Assembly: GCF_003610535.1 (NCBI RefSeq)
Contig: NZ_RAPN01000001.1
Span: 3,335,320 to 3,399,319, forward strand
Direction: 5' to 3'
DNA: 64,000 nt
Origin: Mangrovibacterium diazotrophicum
GTDB taxonomy: Bacteria; Bacteroidota; Bacteroidia; Bacteroidales; Prolixibacteraceae
Part shown: positions 25,353-33,246 of the stretch, piece after piece
Layout of the letters: every line of letters begins with the position of its first letter
Position numbering within the stretch: the first letter of the stretch is position 1
Notes under the pieces: generated by a model
Told to the model about the DNA's origin: nothing
What the model saw: the letters and a program-made list of their open reading frames with translations, nothing else
Database searches by the model: none
Translations under genes and position numbers: made by a program

Positions 25353-25862
25353 ATGGCAAAAATCACACTCGTAACCGGAGGTGCCCGATCGGGTAAAAGC
25401 AGCTTCGCCCAGGAAATGGCGGAGCAAAAAAGCGAACGGCCCGTTTACCTGGCAACGGCCCGTATTTGGGACGAGGACTTTGCGCAACGGGTGAAACGGC
25501 ACCAGGACGATCGCGATGAGCGTTGGGAGAACGTGGAGGAAGAAAAACAGCTTTCGAAACATGATTTCTGTGGCAAGGTGGTCCTGATGGATTGTGTGAC
25601 CTTGTGGCTTACCAATTTTTTTCACGACAGCGGTTACAAACTTGATGAAGCGCTGGATGCAGCGAAAACCGAATGGGAACAATTTATTCAGCTGGATATG
25701 GAGCTGATTGTGGTGACCAACGAGTTGGGCATGGGCGTTCATCCGGAGCACGAAGTGGCTCGTAAGTTCGCCGATTTGCAGGGCTGGATGAACCAACATA
25801 TTGCCAAAGGAGCGGATGCCGTTTACTTACTCGTTTCCGGAATCCCGGTGAAGATAAAGTAG
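25353..25862 (+). CDS. cobU: Adenosylcobinamide kinase / adenosylcobinamide-phosphate guanylyltransferase
   Basis: The 169-residue bifunctional enzyme phosphorylates adenosylcobinamide and then transfers GMP to it, the first step of nucleotide-loop assembly. It has the P-loop GGARSGKSS near residue 9-17 and the histidine region VKRHQDDRDERW near 46-57. Also present are VVLMDCVTLWLTNFF near 74-88 and NELGMGVHPEHEVARKFAD near 127-145. All are typical of CobU/CobP. It is separated from the DUF4430 gene by a repeat and from cobT by 42 bases. The order cobU-cobT-cobS-cobC is a classical nucleotide-loop cluster. Confidence 0.93.
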   Translation: MAKITLVTGGARSGKSSFAQEMAEQKSERPVYLATARIWDEDFAQRVKRHQDDRDERWENVEEEKQLSKHDFCGKVVLMDCVTLWLTNFFHDSGYKLDEALDAAKTEWEQFIQLDMELIVVTNELGMGVHPEHEVARKFADLQGWMNQHIAKGADAVYLLVSGIPVKIK

Positions 25863-25904
25863 CGAATAATGAGTTGTGAGAAACGAGACGAAAAATGACT
25901 AACA
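25863..25904. repeat. Short fragment of the cob-locus repeat
   Basis: The gap between cobU and cobT holds GAGTTGTGAGAAACGAGACG and AATGACTAACAATGACAAC, which match words of the longer copies in degenerate form. Confidence 0.45.
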
Positions 25905-26936
25905 ATGACAACAAATAACCAGATAATGACAGCTTCTTTAAAAGACCAATTACAACAAAAGATTGATTTGAAAACTAAGCCAACTGGCTCCTTGGGGCAA
26001 TTGGAACGGATTGCACTTCAAATCGGAGAAATTCAGGATACGTTGACACCTGAATTGAAAAATCCGGCTATGCTGGTATTTGCCGGCGACCATGGCTTGG
26101 CTGATGCCGGAGTCAGTCCGTATCCGAAGGAAGTAACCTGGCAAATGGTGATGAATTTTTGCGCCGGTGGAGCGGCCATCAATGTTTTTTGTAAGCAAAA
26201 CGGGATTGACCTAAAAGTGGTTGATGCTGGTGTTGATTTCCAATTCCCGGTTGATCTGCCGGTGGTGAATCGTAAAGTTGCCAACGGTACCAAAAATATG
26301 CTGGAAGAACCTGCGATGACGATTGCTCAGTGTCGTGATGCCCTTGAACGTGGAGCCGAACTGGTTAAAGCTGAAGCTGCCGGCGGATGTAACATCATTG
26401 GTTTTGGGGAGATGGGAATCGCGAATACTTCAGCGTCGTCACTGCTGATGCACCGCTTTTTGAACTTGCCGATTGAGCAGTGTACCGGCCGTGGTACGGG
26501 CATGGTGGGCGATAAGCTCGATTACAAAATTTCGGTGCTGAAGACCGTTTCTGAGAAATATACACCCGAATCAGTTGAGGAAACTTTGGCTACCTTCGGT
26601 GGATTCGAAATTGCCATGATGACGGGTGCCATGTTGGAAGCCAAAAAGCAAAACATGATTATTTTGGTTGATGGCTTCATTACAACAGCGGCTTGCCTGA
26701 CCGCCATTCAGTTTGATGCATCGGTTCGCGAGAACTGTATCTTCTGCCATTCTTCTGAAGAACAGGGGCACCGACTGGTTTTGGAGCACTTGAAGGCAGA
26801 GCCGGTTTTGTCACTGGGCATGCGTTTGGGCGAAGGATCAGGTGCAGCAGTTGCCTATCCGGTTATCAAATCGGCGGTGACATTCCTGAATGAAATGTCG
26901 AGCTTCGAAGCTGCCGGCGTTTCGAATAAAGAGTAA
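25905..26936 (+). CDS. cobT: Nicotinate-nucleotide--dimethylbenzimidazole phosphoribosyltransferase, copy 1
   Basis: This 343-residue enzyme activates the lower-ligand base by moving ribose-phosphate from nicotinate mononucleotide. It has the family segments KPTGSLGQLERIALQIGEIQ near residue 25 and FAGDHGLADAGVSPYPKEVTWQM near 67. NIIGFGEMGIANTSAS near 165 and the catalytic-glutamate loop RLGEGSGAA near 310 also match. The second motif has ANTS where GNTT is usual. ATG 25926 is an alternative start. A second, divergent paralogue lies at 29155. It is upstream of cobS and cobC on the same strand. Confidence 0.92.
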   Translation: MTTNNQIMTASLKDQLQQKIDLKTKPTGSLGQLERIALQIGEIQDTLTPELKNPAMLVFAGDHGLADAGVSPYPKEVTWQMVMNFCAGGAAINVFCKQNGIDLKVVDAGVDFQFPVDLPVVNRKVANGTKNMLEEPAMTIAQCRDALERGAELVKAEAAGGCNIIGFGEMGIANTSASSLLMHRFLNLPIEQCTGRGTGMVGDKLDYKISVLKTVSEKYTPESVEETLATFGGFEIAMMTGAMLEAKKQNMIILVDGFITTAACLTAIQFDASVRENCIFCHSSEEQGHRLVLEHLKAEPVLSLGMRLGEGSGAAVAYPVIKSAVTFLNEMSSFEAAGVSNKE

Positions 26937-26954
26937 AAACTGATTGTCGGATCG

Positions 26955-27007
26955 TTAGATTATCAGATCTTCTGACTGTCTGACAATCCGACTCTCTGAT
27001 AATCTAA
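26955..27007. repeat. 13-bp inverted repeat before cobS
   Basis: TTAGATTATCAGA (26955-26967) pairs perfectly with TCTGATAATCTAA (26995-27007) around 27 bases. There is no T run, so it is likely an intercistronic mRNA structure. Confidence 0.6.
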
Positions 27008-27020
27008 TAATCCAAATATC

Positions 27021-27773
27021 TTGAAAACACAACTCAACCTCTTTCTGACAGCGCTGATGTTTTACACGCGCATTCCGGTGCCGAAAACACTGGAGTATTC
27101 GCCGGAACGTTTGAACCGGTCAACGCGCTATTTGCCGCTGATTGGCTGGATTGTCGGGGGAGTTGGAGCTGCTGTTTTCTATGGATTGGTGCAGATCTTC
27201 CCTGTTTCGTTGAGTGTGTTTCTGAGTATGCTCGCAACCATTCTGCTGACCGGTTCGTTTCATGAAGACGGTTTTGCCGACTTTTGCGATGGTTTTGGCG
27301 GTGGGTACACCCGCGAAAAGATCTTCACAATTATGAAGGATAGCCGGATCGGCACTTATGGTTCCGTTGGGCTAATCGGCATGTTGGGAACAAAGTTTCT
27401 TTCGCTTCAGTCGCTGCCGGTTTATGTCATTCCGTTAACCATGGTTGCTGCACATGGCTTCAGCCGCCTGATGCCGGTCATGATCATCTTTACAAGTCGC
27501 TATTCACGCGAGGACGAACTCAGTAAATCCAAGCCCATCGGGAAACGGGGAAAGCAGTCTGATCTCTTCTTGGCTATCCTTTTTGCATTGGTGCCAACGG
27601 CTTTTCTGCCCTGGCAAATGATGGCGGTGGTATTGCCTTTGGGATTGCTGTTAACCTTCGGATTCAAAAAATACATCGAACGCAAAATCGACGGATACAC
27701 CGGTGATTGCCTTGGTGCTTTGCAGCAAATGGTTGAGGTGCTGTTTTATCTGTGTTTACTAGCCATCTCATGA
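27021..27773 (+). CDS. cobS: Adenosylcobinamide-GDP ribazoletransferase
   Basis: The 250-residue integral membrane enzyme joins GDP-cobinamide with alpha-ribazole (or its phosphate) to make cobalamin. It starts at a TTG (MKTQLNLFLTALMFYTRIPVP). The metal-binding motif region HEDGFADFCDGFGGG lies near residues 75-89 and KDSRIGTYGSVGLI near 100-113, with about six membrane helices. All are characteristic of CobS/CobV. It overlaps cobC by ATGA, so the two are translationally coupled. Confidence 0.93.
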   Translation: MKTQLNLFLTALMFYTRIPVPKTLEYSPERLNRSTRYLPLIGWIVGGVGAAVFYGLVQIFPVSLSVFLSMLATILLTGSFHEDGFADFCDGFGGGYTREKIFTIMKDSRIGTYGSVGLIGMLGTKFLSLQSLPVYVIPLTMVAAHGFSRLMPVMIIFTSRYSREDELSKSKPIGKRGKQSDLFLAILFALVPTAFLPWQMMAVVLPLGLLLTFGFKKYIERKIDGYTGDCLGALQQMVEVLFYLCLLAIS

Positions 27774-28309
27774 AAATCATAGCTATCCGACATACCCGGG
27801 TTGATGTGCCGTCTGGCGTTTGTTACGGCCAATCGGATGTTTGTTTAGCCAAAACATACGACGAAGAAATGGCTGCTGTAAAGGCGCAAGCCGATTGGTA
27901 TCAGTATGATGCGGTGTATAGTAGCCCGTTGACGCGTTGCCGGAGGCTAGCTGAAGATTTGTTTCCACGTGAAACGATCGTGTTTGATGACCGGTTGATG
28001 GAGCTGAATTTCGGCAGTTGGGAAATGCAGAAATGGAATGATATTGACGACAGCCCCGAAGCGCAGGCTTGGTTTGCTGACTTCGTTCGTGTGAGAACAC
28101 CGAATGGCGAGTCGTTTCAGGATCAGATTAACCGGACAAAGGATTTTTTGGACGAGCTGCGGCAACACCCTTTTCAAAGCGTGACCATCGTAGCTCATGG
28201 TGGTATTCTTCGGGCTTTGGATTGCCTGATTAACGGCACTTCTCCGTTGGATGCCTTTCAAAATAAAGTGGATTACGGGCAGGTACTGGAGTTTAGTATT
28301 GAGTCTTGA
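27770..28309 (+). CDS. cobC: Alpha-ribazole phosphatase, histidine phosphatase family
   Basis: I start at ATG 27770, overlapping the cobS stop codon. The 179-residue protein has the phosphohistidine motif as IRHTRVD at residues 5-11 (the usual R-H-G has Thr for Gly). It also has YSSPLTRCRRLAE near 50-62, ELNFGSWE near 80 and the second catalytic histidine in VAHGGILRAL near 140. With its position after cobS, removal of the phosphate from alpha-ribazole-5'-phosphate or adenosylcobalamin-5'-phosphate is the expected reaction. Confidence 0.88.
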   Translation: MKIIAIRHTRVDVPSGVCYGQSDVCLAKTYDEEMAAVKAQADWYQYDAVYSSPLTRCRRLAEDLFPRETIVFDDRLMELNFGSWEMQKWNDIDDSPEAQAWFADFVRVRTPNGESFQDQINRTKDFLDELRQHPFQSVTIVAHGGILRALDCLINGTSPLDAFQNKVDYGQVLEFSIES

Positions 28310-28345
28310 GACAATCTACTCAATACATTTCAAGATTTGGTACAC

Positions 28346-28594
28346 TTCGCCATGTAGTCCTTGTTTGGTTCTCCCTTTAGGGAGTCAGATGGTAAAAACA
28401 AGGACGAGCATACCACATTTCTTTTTCTTTTAACCACAGAGTATAATGAGTTTTGCACAGAGTGGCACGGAGTAGTCGTAAGTAATAAGGCAAAAACTCG
28501 ATACTCGTATCTCGCGACTCATTTCTCTTTTCATCAATGACAACCGAATGACACTAAATGACCTCTTCCAAATGAACACTGAAACTGATCACTT
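28346..28594. repeat. Cob-locus intergenic repeat, copy 2 (inverted)
   Basis: This is the reverse complement of the repeat at 30223-30560. Shared words are TGTAGTCCTTGTTT, CCCTTTAGGGAGTCAGA, GGTAAAAACAAGGACGAGC, AGTATAATG with TTGCACAGAG, and ACTGATCACTT at the far end. The last of these contains the Lys-stop of the small minus-strand gene at 28589. With the copy at 30.2 kb it brackets about 1.6 kb including the second cobT. Confidence 0.8.
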
Positions 28595-28858
28595 TTTCCC
28601 CTCTTCCTCTGCGGGTGCAAGCTCATCCAGATCGGGCGTGGCGAATACCGGTGTAATAAATTTCACGAAGCCCTGGGCGTAGATGGATTTGAAGACAATT
28701 ACTCCAAACCAGACAGCCCCCAAAAAGAGCAGCGAAGCCACAATAATTCCGGTAATTGATTGGAGTTGGTTGTATATTAGAATACAGAACATTCCGGCAC
28801 CAGTGATTGGAAGAAGGGCGGTTAATATTCCGGCCACAATGCGGATGACGCGTTTCAT
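28589..28858 (-). CDS. Small two-helix membrane protein
   Basis: I do not recognise this 89-residue protein. It starts with a basic residue pair and a hydrophobic helix (residues 7-30), has a second helix at about 35-58 (GIIVASLLFLGAVWFGVIVF within it), and ends in an acidic tail (DLDELAPAEEEGKK). It is on the opposite strand from the cobalamin genes. It lies inside the segment bracketed by inverted repeats, which suggests it moved with, or was interrupted by, that segment. Its last Lys and stop are the first bases of the repeat. Confidence 0.6.
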   Translation of the reverse strand: MKRVIRIVAGILTALLPITGAGMFCILIYNQLQSITGIIVASLLFLGAVWFGVIVFKSIYAQGFVKFITPVFATPDLDELAPAEEEGKK

Positions 28859-29075
28859 AATGGTTTCATTTAGTTAGGACTTTTAAAAGTAGCAATAATT
28901 ATGCTTGGTTATTCAGGTTCGGCGAATAAGTTTTTTGGACGTTTTTTTCGGATCGGATAAAGTCAGTTTTTAAGAGTTGCTTTTATAAGAAAAATCGGTT
29001 TATTGGTCTTGTTAAATCCAGTTAAAACAGCAGGATTCCTATTGGTATTTCAAAATTTTTTCGGGTTGAAAAGCC

Positions 29076-29083
29076 TATCTTTG
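29076..29083 (+). promoter_or_regulatory. Candidate -7 box for the second cobT
   Basis: TATCTTTG matches TAnnTTTG, about 70 bases before the ATG at 29155. It suggests this cobT has its own promoter and is not read only from the upstream cob genes. Confidence 0.5.
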
Positions 29084-29154
29084 GACGCACTTTCAGGATT
29101 GTATTTTGAGATTGGAGCAACGAGTATTTTTCTGAAAAAATCAATAAAAAACCA

Positions 29155-30228
29155 ATGCAACAAAACGAATTTGAAGTCCCTGAAATAAACGAGGGATTAC
29201 GCGAAGCCATTCAGCATAAACTCGACAACAAGGCCAAGCCAGTAGGTTCGCTTGGACGCCTGGAGTCGCTGGCCATGCAAGTGGCGCTCATTCAAAATAC
29301 ACTGACACCGGAATTGCATAAACCGGTGATGTTGACGGTGGCATCGGACCACCTGATTTGTGCCGAGGGCGTGAGTGCCTGCCCGGTGGAAATAACCTGG
29401 CAACAGGTGCTCAATTTCCTTCAGGGCGGTGGAGGCATCGGCCTGCTGTCGCGGGTGTACGGCATGGATCTGCACGTGGTGGATGCCGGGGTGAATTTTG
29501 ATTTCGACCCGCACCCGAAACTGATTGATGCCAAGGTTCGAAAAGGAACGCGCAACTTTTTATTTGAGCCGGCCATGACCATGGAAGAATGCATGGCGGC
29601 CTTTAACAACGGGCGTCACATTGTGGCGAAGTTTAACTACGAAGGTACCAACATCATCGGCTTTGGCGAAATGGGAATTGGCAACACAACGCCTGCTTCG
29701 GCACTAATGTCGATTATCTGCGGGCTCCCGGTGAAGGACTGTGTTGGTCCGGGCGCGGGCTTGGATAAAGATGGCGTGTCGAACAAAGGACGTGTGATTG
29801 AACAAGCCCTTGCAAAGCACGGGGTGTCGGATAATGTGATGGAGAACTTGGCTCGTTTTGGTGGCCTGGAAATTGCCACGATTGCCGGGGGCATGTTCGA
29901 AGCAGCTGTCCGTCGCATGGTGATCCTGGTTGACGGTTTTATTACCACCGCCGGGATGCTGGTGGCACAGGAACTGAACAAACGCGTGCTTGATTATGCC
30001 GTGTTTGCGCATGTTTCGGACGAGCAGGGACACCATAAGATGTTGGAATATATGAACGCTGATCCGGTACTGGCTTTTGGTCTCCGCTTGGGTGAAGGAA
30101 CCGGTGGTGCACTGGCTTACCCTATGATGCAAGGTGCGGTAGCCGTGCTTTCGGAGATGACTTCGTTTGAAGAAGGTCAGGTGACAAACACCAGCCATAT
30201 TCGGTTTGAAGAAGAGGCGGAGAAGTGA
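29155..30228 (+). CDS. cobT: Nicotinate-nucleotide--dimethylbenzimidazole phosphoribosyltransferase, copy 2 (divergent)
   Basis: A 357-residue CobT-family protein with its own candidate promoter. KPVGSLGRLESLAMQVALIQ near residue 25, NIIGFGEMGIGNTTPAS near 165 and the catalytic loop RLGEGTGGA near 317 are intact. The substrate-region segment differs from copy 1: ASDHLICAEGVSACPVEITW instead of the usual G-D-H-G. The two copies are clearly paralogues, not a recent duplication. In some anaerobes tandem CobT homologues (ArsA/ArsB) together activate phenolic bases, so a different lower ligand is one possibility. Its final Lys-stop is the start of a repeat. Confidence 0.88.
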   Translation: MQQNEFEVPEINEGLREAIQHKLDNKAKPVGSLGRLESLAMQVALIQNTLTPELHKPVMLTVASDHLICAEGVSACPVEITWQQVLNFLQGGGGIGLLSRVYGMDLHVVDAGVNFDFDPHPKLIDAKVRKGTRNFLFEPAMTMEECMAAFNNGRHIVAKFNYEGTNIIGFGEMGIGNTTPASALMSIICGLPVKDCVGPGAGLDKDGVSNKGRVIEQALAKHGVSDNVMENLARFGGLEIATIAGGMFEAAVRRMVILVDGFITTAGMLVAQELNKRVLDYAVFAHVSDEQGHHKMLEYMNADPVLAFGLRLGEGTGGALAYPMMQGAVAVLSEMTSFEEGQVTNTSHIRFEEEAEK

Positions 30229-30560
30229 TCAGTGGTCAGTGATCAGTCGCAGTATTCAGTTGGATGAGGTCATTGATAGTCATTGTTGGTCATTGGGTTG
30301 TCATTGAGTAGTCATTAGTGGTCAATAATTGATGTACCCGGTGCAACTTTTAGTTAAAAGAAAGTAACGAGATGCGAGTAACGAGTATTGAGGTTTTGTC
30401 TCATGTCTCAATACTCATGACTACTCTGCGAAACTCTGTGCAAAGCACATTATACTCAGTGGTTAAAAAAGAACACCGAGATGCAGTACGCTCGTCCTTG
30501 TTTTTACCCTCTGACTCCCTAAAGGGGGAATAAACAAGGACTACATTGGCGACGCGAAAT
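30223..30560. repeat. Cob-locus intergenic repeat, copy 3
   Basis: It begins AAGTGATCAGTGGTC, including the stop codon of the second cobT. TCGCAGTATTCAGT follows, then repeated GTCATT words, TACCCGGTGCAAC, the hairpin GAGTATTGAG/CTCAATACTC (30383-30416), TTGCACAGAG in reverse, and TGACTCCCTAAAGGG. It is the direct counterpart of 25052-25315 over its first 200 bases and the inverted counterpart of 28346-28594 over its whole length. Confidence 0.8.
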
Positions 30561-30660
30561 ATGATTTGAAAAGCTTGAGCTAAGTCCCCTTTAGGGGGTA
30601 AAATGGTAACGAGTTCTTGTCTGAAGACTCATTACTCAAGTCTCACGACTAAAAAAGAAG
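30561..30660. repeat. Further cob-locus repeat words before cobQ
   Basis: The last 100 bases before cobQ hold AAGTCCCCTTTAGGGGGTAA and ACTCATTACTCAAGTCTCAC, additional degenerate modules of the same family. Confidence 0.5.
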
Positions 30661-32178
30661 ATGAACGATAAAACACATAACACACAACACGCAACGCATA
30701 ACTCGAAACTGAAACCCATCATGTTTGTGGGTACGGGTTCCGACGTGGGCAAGTCGGTGATTAACGCTGCTTTTTGCCGCATCTTTAAGCAGGACGGTTA
30801 CCAGCCGGCACCTTTTAAGGCGCAGAATATGTCGCTGAACTCATTTGCCAGTGCCGAAGGATTGGAGCTGGGACGGGCGCAGGCAGTTCAAGCTGAAGCC
30901 TGTGGTATACCTTGCCTCAGCGCCATGAACCCGATTTTGTTGAAACCAACCAGCCATACCAAGTCGCAGGTGGTATTGAACGGTAAGCCGCTGGGCGACC
31001 AATCGGCGCAGGAATATTTCCTGAAAACCGACCGTCAGTTTCTGTTCGACGAAGCGATGAAGGCCTGGCGCTCGCTGGATGCGAAATACAACCCGATTGT
31101 GATGGAAGGGGCGGGAAGTATCTCGGAAGTGAACCTGTGGGATAAGGATATTACCAATATGCGTATTTCGCTGGCAACCGGTGCGCCAACCATCCTCGTG
31201 GCCGACATCGACCGTGGAGGCGTGTTTGGCAGTGTTTACGGCACCATCAAACTGCTGCCAGAGGCCGAACGAAAGCTGATTAAAGGAATTCTCATCAATA
31301 AGTTTCGGGGCGATATTGCGCTGTTTCACGATGGCCGCAAAATGCTGGAGGAGCTGACCAGTGTTCCGGTGATTGGCGTGGTTCCGTATTTCAGTGACAT
31401 TCACATTGAGCAGGAAGACAGCGTGGTGATCGACTACAAACGCGGCAGTGTAAAGGACGATGGCAAGGTGAATGTGGCGGTGGTTTTGCTGAAGCACATG
31501 AGCAACTTTACCGACTTCAACATGTTGGAGCGTATGCCCGATGTTAACCTGTATTACTCGGCTAACCCGGCAGAAATTGACAAAGCTGATCTGGTGCTGG
31601 TTCCGGGTTCCAAGAACACGATTTCCGACCTGATGTATTTGCGCGAGCGTGGTCTGGCGAAAGCGATTTTGCAGGCTGCCGAAGCGGGCAAAGGCGTGTA
31701 CGGTATTTGCGGCGGTTACCAGATTTTGGGCGAAGAAATTCGCGATCCTTATCATGTGGAAGGCGATGTGGAAGCTATCCCCGGACTCGGTTTGTTGCCG
31801 GTAGTTACAACACTCACCAAAGACAAACGCACGGTGCAGACCGCATTCAAATTTGCCGGTCGCGACGAAGATTGCTCAGGGTACGAGATCCACATGGGAA
31901 CTACTGATCTGCAAGGTGGGCAACCCTTGTGTACCCTGCACGAGGGTGGCACCGACGGTTGTCTGGTTTCGCCGAAATTGTGGGGAAGCTATCTGCACGG
32001 AATCCTCGATAACAAAGCAGTAGTTGAAGAAATGTTGAAGGCCAACCAGCTGAAGGCTGAAGTGACCGAATTCGACTACGCGAAATTTAAAGAAGAACAG
32101 TACAACAAACTGGCCGATCACGTTCGTGCCCATGTGGACATGGATTACGTGTACTCGGTGATGAAAATAGAAGAATAA
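30661..32178 (+). CDS. cobQ: Cobyric acid synthase
   Basis: The 505-residue glutamine-dependent amidotransferase amidates four side chains of adenosylcobyrinic acid a,c-diamide. It has the ATP-binding domain with FVGTGSDVGKSVINAAFCR near residues 22-40, and FKAQNMSLNS and VMEGAGSISEVNL further on. The C-terminal triad-type GATase domain has the nucleophile in GVYGICGGYQILG near 350 and the histidine in GSYLHGILDN near 440. The first 19 residues (NDKTHNTQHATHNSKLK) are low-complexity and resemble translated repeat sequence, so the start may have been extended by the repeat. Confidence 0.94.
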   Translation: MNDKTHNTQHATHNSKLKPIMFVGTGSDVGKSVINAAFCRIFKQDGYQPAPFKAQNMSLNSFASAEGLELGRAQAVQAEACGIPCLSAMNPILLKPTSHTKSQVVLNGKPLGDQSAQEYFLKTDRQFLFDEAMKAWRSLDAKYNPIVMEGAGSISEVNLWDKDITNMRISLATGAPTILVADIDRGGVFGSVYGTIKLLPEAERKLIKGILINKFRGDIALFHDGRKMLEELTSVPVIGVVPYFSDIHIEQEDSVVIDYKRGSVKDDGKVNVAVVLLKHMSNFTDFNMLERMPDVNLYYSANPAEIDKADLVLVPGSKNTISDLMYLRERGLAKAILQAAEAGKGVYGICGGYQILGEEIRDPYHVEGDVEAIPGLGLLPVVTTLTKDKRTVQTAFKFAGRDEDCSGYEIHMGTTDLQGGQPLCTLHEGGTDGCLVSPKLWGSYLHGILDNKAVVEEMLKANQLKAEVTEFDYAKFKEEQYNKLADHVRAHVDMDYVYSVMKIEE

Positions 32179-32190
32179 ATAGATTGCCAA

Positions 32191-32221
32191 TTGAGGGCTT
32201 CACTTTGAGTGAAACCCTCAA
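32191..32221 (+). other. Intercistronic hairpin between cobQ and cbiB
   Basis: TTGAGGGCTTCAC (32191-32203) pairs with GTGAAACCCTCAA (32209-32221), 12 of 13 positions, around TTTGA. There is no T run, so it is more likely a stability or processing structure than a terminator. Confidence 0.55.
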
Positions 32222-32233
32222 TAAGAAAAACTC

Positions 32234-33160
32234 ATGGAACTCTTCATACTCCCCTTAATAATTGGTTTTGCACTGGATTGCCTGTTGGGCGACCCGCGTT
32301 GGTTGCCGCACCCCATCCGGTTGTTTGGCTGGCTGATCAGTTGGTTTGAAAAGCGATTTAATCAGGGTAACTACCGCAAATTGAAAGGTGCGCTGACATC
32401 TGTTCTGTTAGTGGGCGGTACCTGGTTGGTGCTGTTCCTGTCGTTTGGGTGGTTGGAACAATTCCCGATCATTTACATCGTGATCGCTTCGGGTGGCGTG
32501 TTCTTTGGTTTGGCCAATCGCAGCCTGATCTACGAATCGTGGCTGGTGATTCGGGCACTGAAGAGCGACGGTCTGGAAGCAGGTCGTAAACAATTGAGCT
32601 TCATTGTTGGTCGGGATACAACGAAGCTCAATGAGCAGCAAATCCGCACAGCAGTGCTCGAAACCATGGCCGAAAACCTGAGCGACGGGGTGATCGCTCC
32701 CCTGTTTTTTTATGCTTTAGGAGGCGTTCCCGGGCTTTTCGCTTTTAAAATGGTCAGCACCCTCGATTCGATGATTGCGTACAAAAATGAGCGCTTTAAA
32801 AGCTATGGCTGGTTTGCCGCCCGTTTGGATGATGTGCTCAACCTGATCCCTGCCCGACTGACTGCTTTGTTGATGGTTTTGGTTAGCCTGAGCTGGAGCG
32901 GGCTAACGCATATTTTCCGTTACGGACATCAACACGCCAGCCCCAACGCCGGTTACCCTGAGTCTGCTTTGGCTGGTATTTTGAAATGCCGTTTCGGTGG
33001 CCCGAACGTTTATCATGGGAAGTTGGTCGAGAAGCCCTACATCGGCCATCATGAAAAGCAAATCACCACCCGTGATTTTTGGTTTGCGGCTTATGTGAAT
33101 ACTGCTACGACTGTGGTGATGGTGGTGGTGATCGTGTTGGGGTACTTGTTCCTGATCTAG
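32234..33160 (+). CDS. cbiB: Adenosylcobinamide-phosphate synthase
   Basis: This 308-residue membrane enzyme attaches aminopropanol phosphate to adenosylcobyric acid. Typical CbiB/CobD segments are LDCLLGDPRWLPHPIRLFGWLI at residues 14-35, RDTTKLNEQQIRTAVLETMAENLSDGVIAPLFFYALGG near 127-165 and RYGHQHASPNAGYPESALAG near 231-250. Several hydrophobic helices are present. It is the last gene of the cobalamin locus. The partner enzyme that makes aminopropanol phosphate, threonine-phosphate decarboxylase, is not in the window. Confidence 0.94.
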   Translation: MELFILPLIIGFALDCLLGDPRWLPHPIRLFGWLISWFEKRFNQGNYRKLKGALTSVLLVGGTWLVLFLSFGWLEQFPIIYIVIASGGVFFGLANRSLIYESWLVIRALKSDGLEAGRKQLSFIVGRDTTKLNEQQIRTAVLETMAENLSDGVIAPLFFYALGGVPGLFAFKMVSTLDSMIAYKNERFKSYGWFAARLDDVLNLIPARLTALLMVLVSLSWSGLTHIFRYGHQHASPNAGYPESALAGILKCRFGGPNVYHGKLVEKPYIGHHEKQITTRDFWFAAYVNTATTVVMVVVIVLGYLFLI

Positions 33161-33177
33161 TTCAGTATCTCAATAGC

Positions 33178-33207
33178 AAAAAAAATCCCGAACTTGCTTC
33201 GGGATGA
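33178..33207. terminator. Bidirectional intrinsic terminator ending the cobalamin locus
   Basis: TCCCGAA (33186-33192) pairs with TTCGGGA (33198-33204). Eight As to its left give a T run on the minus strand for the convergent gene. The plus-strand side is T-rich but interrupted. Confidence 0.8.
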
Positions 33208-33246
33208 TTCTATCTTTTTACTCGTGTCTCCTATTTTCAAGACTCG

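Noticed and set aside
28251-28433. 60-codon plus-strand frame at the end of cobC
   Set aside because: It overlaps the cobC end and runs into the repeat; no support beyond an open frame.
30841-31755. 304-codon minus-strand frame
   Set aside because: It lies entirely antisense to cobQ, which has full motif support. The translated product has no recognisable domain, so it is a shadow of the coding strand.
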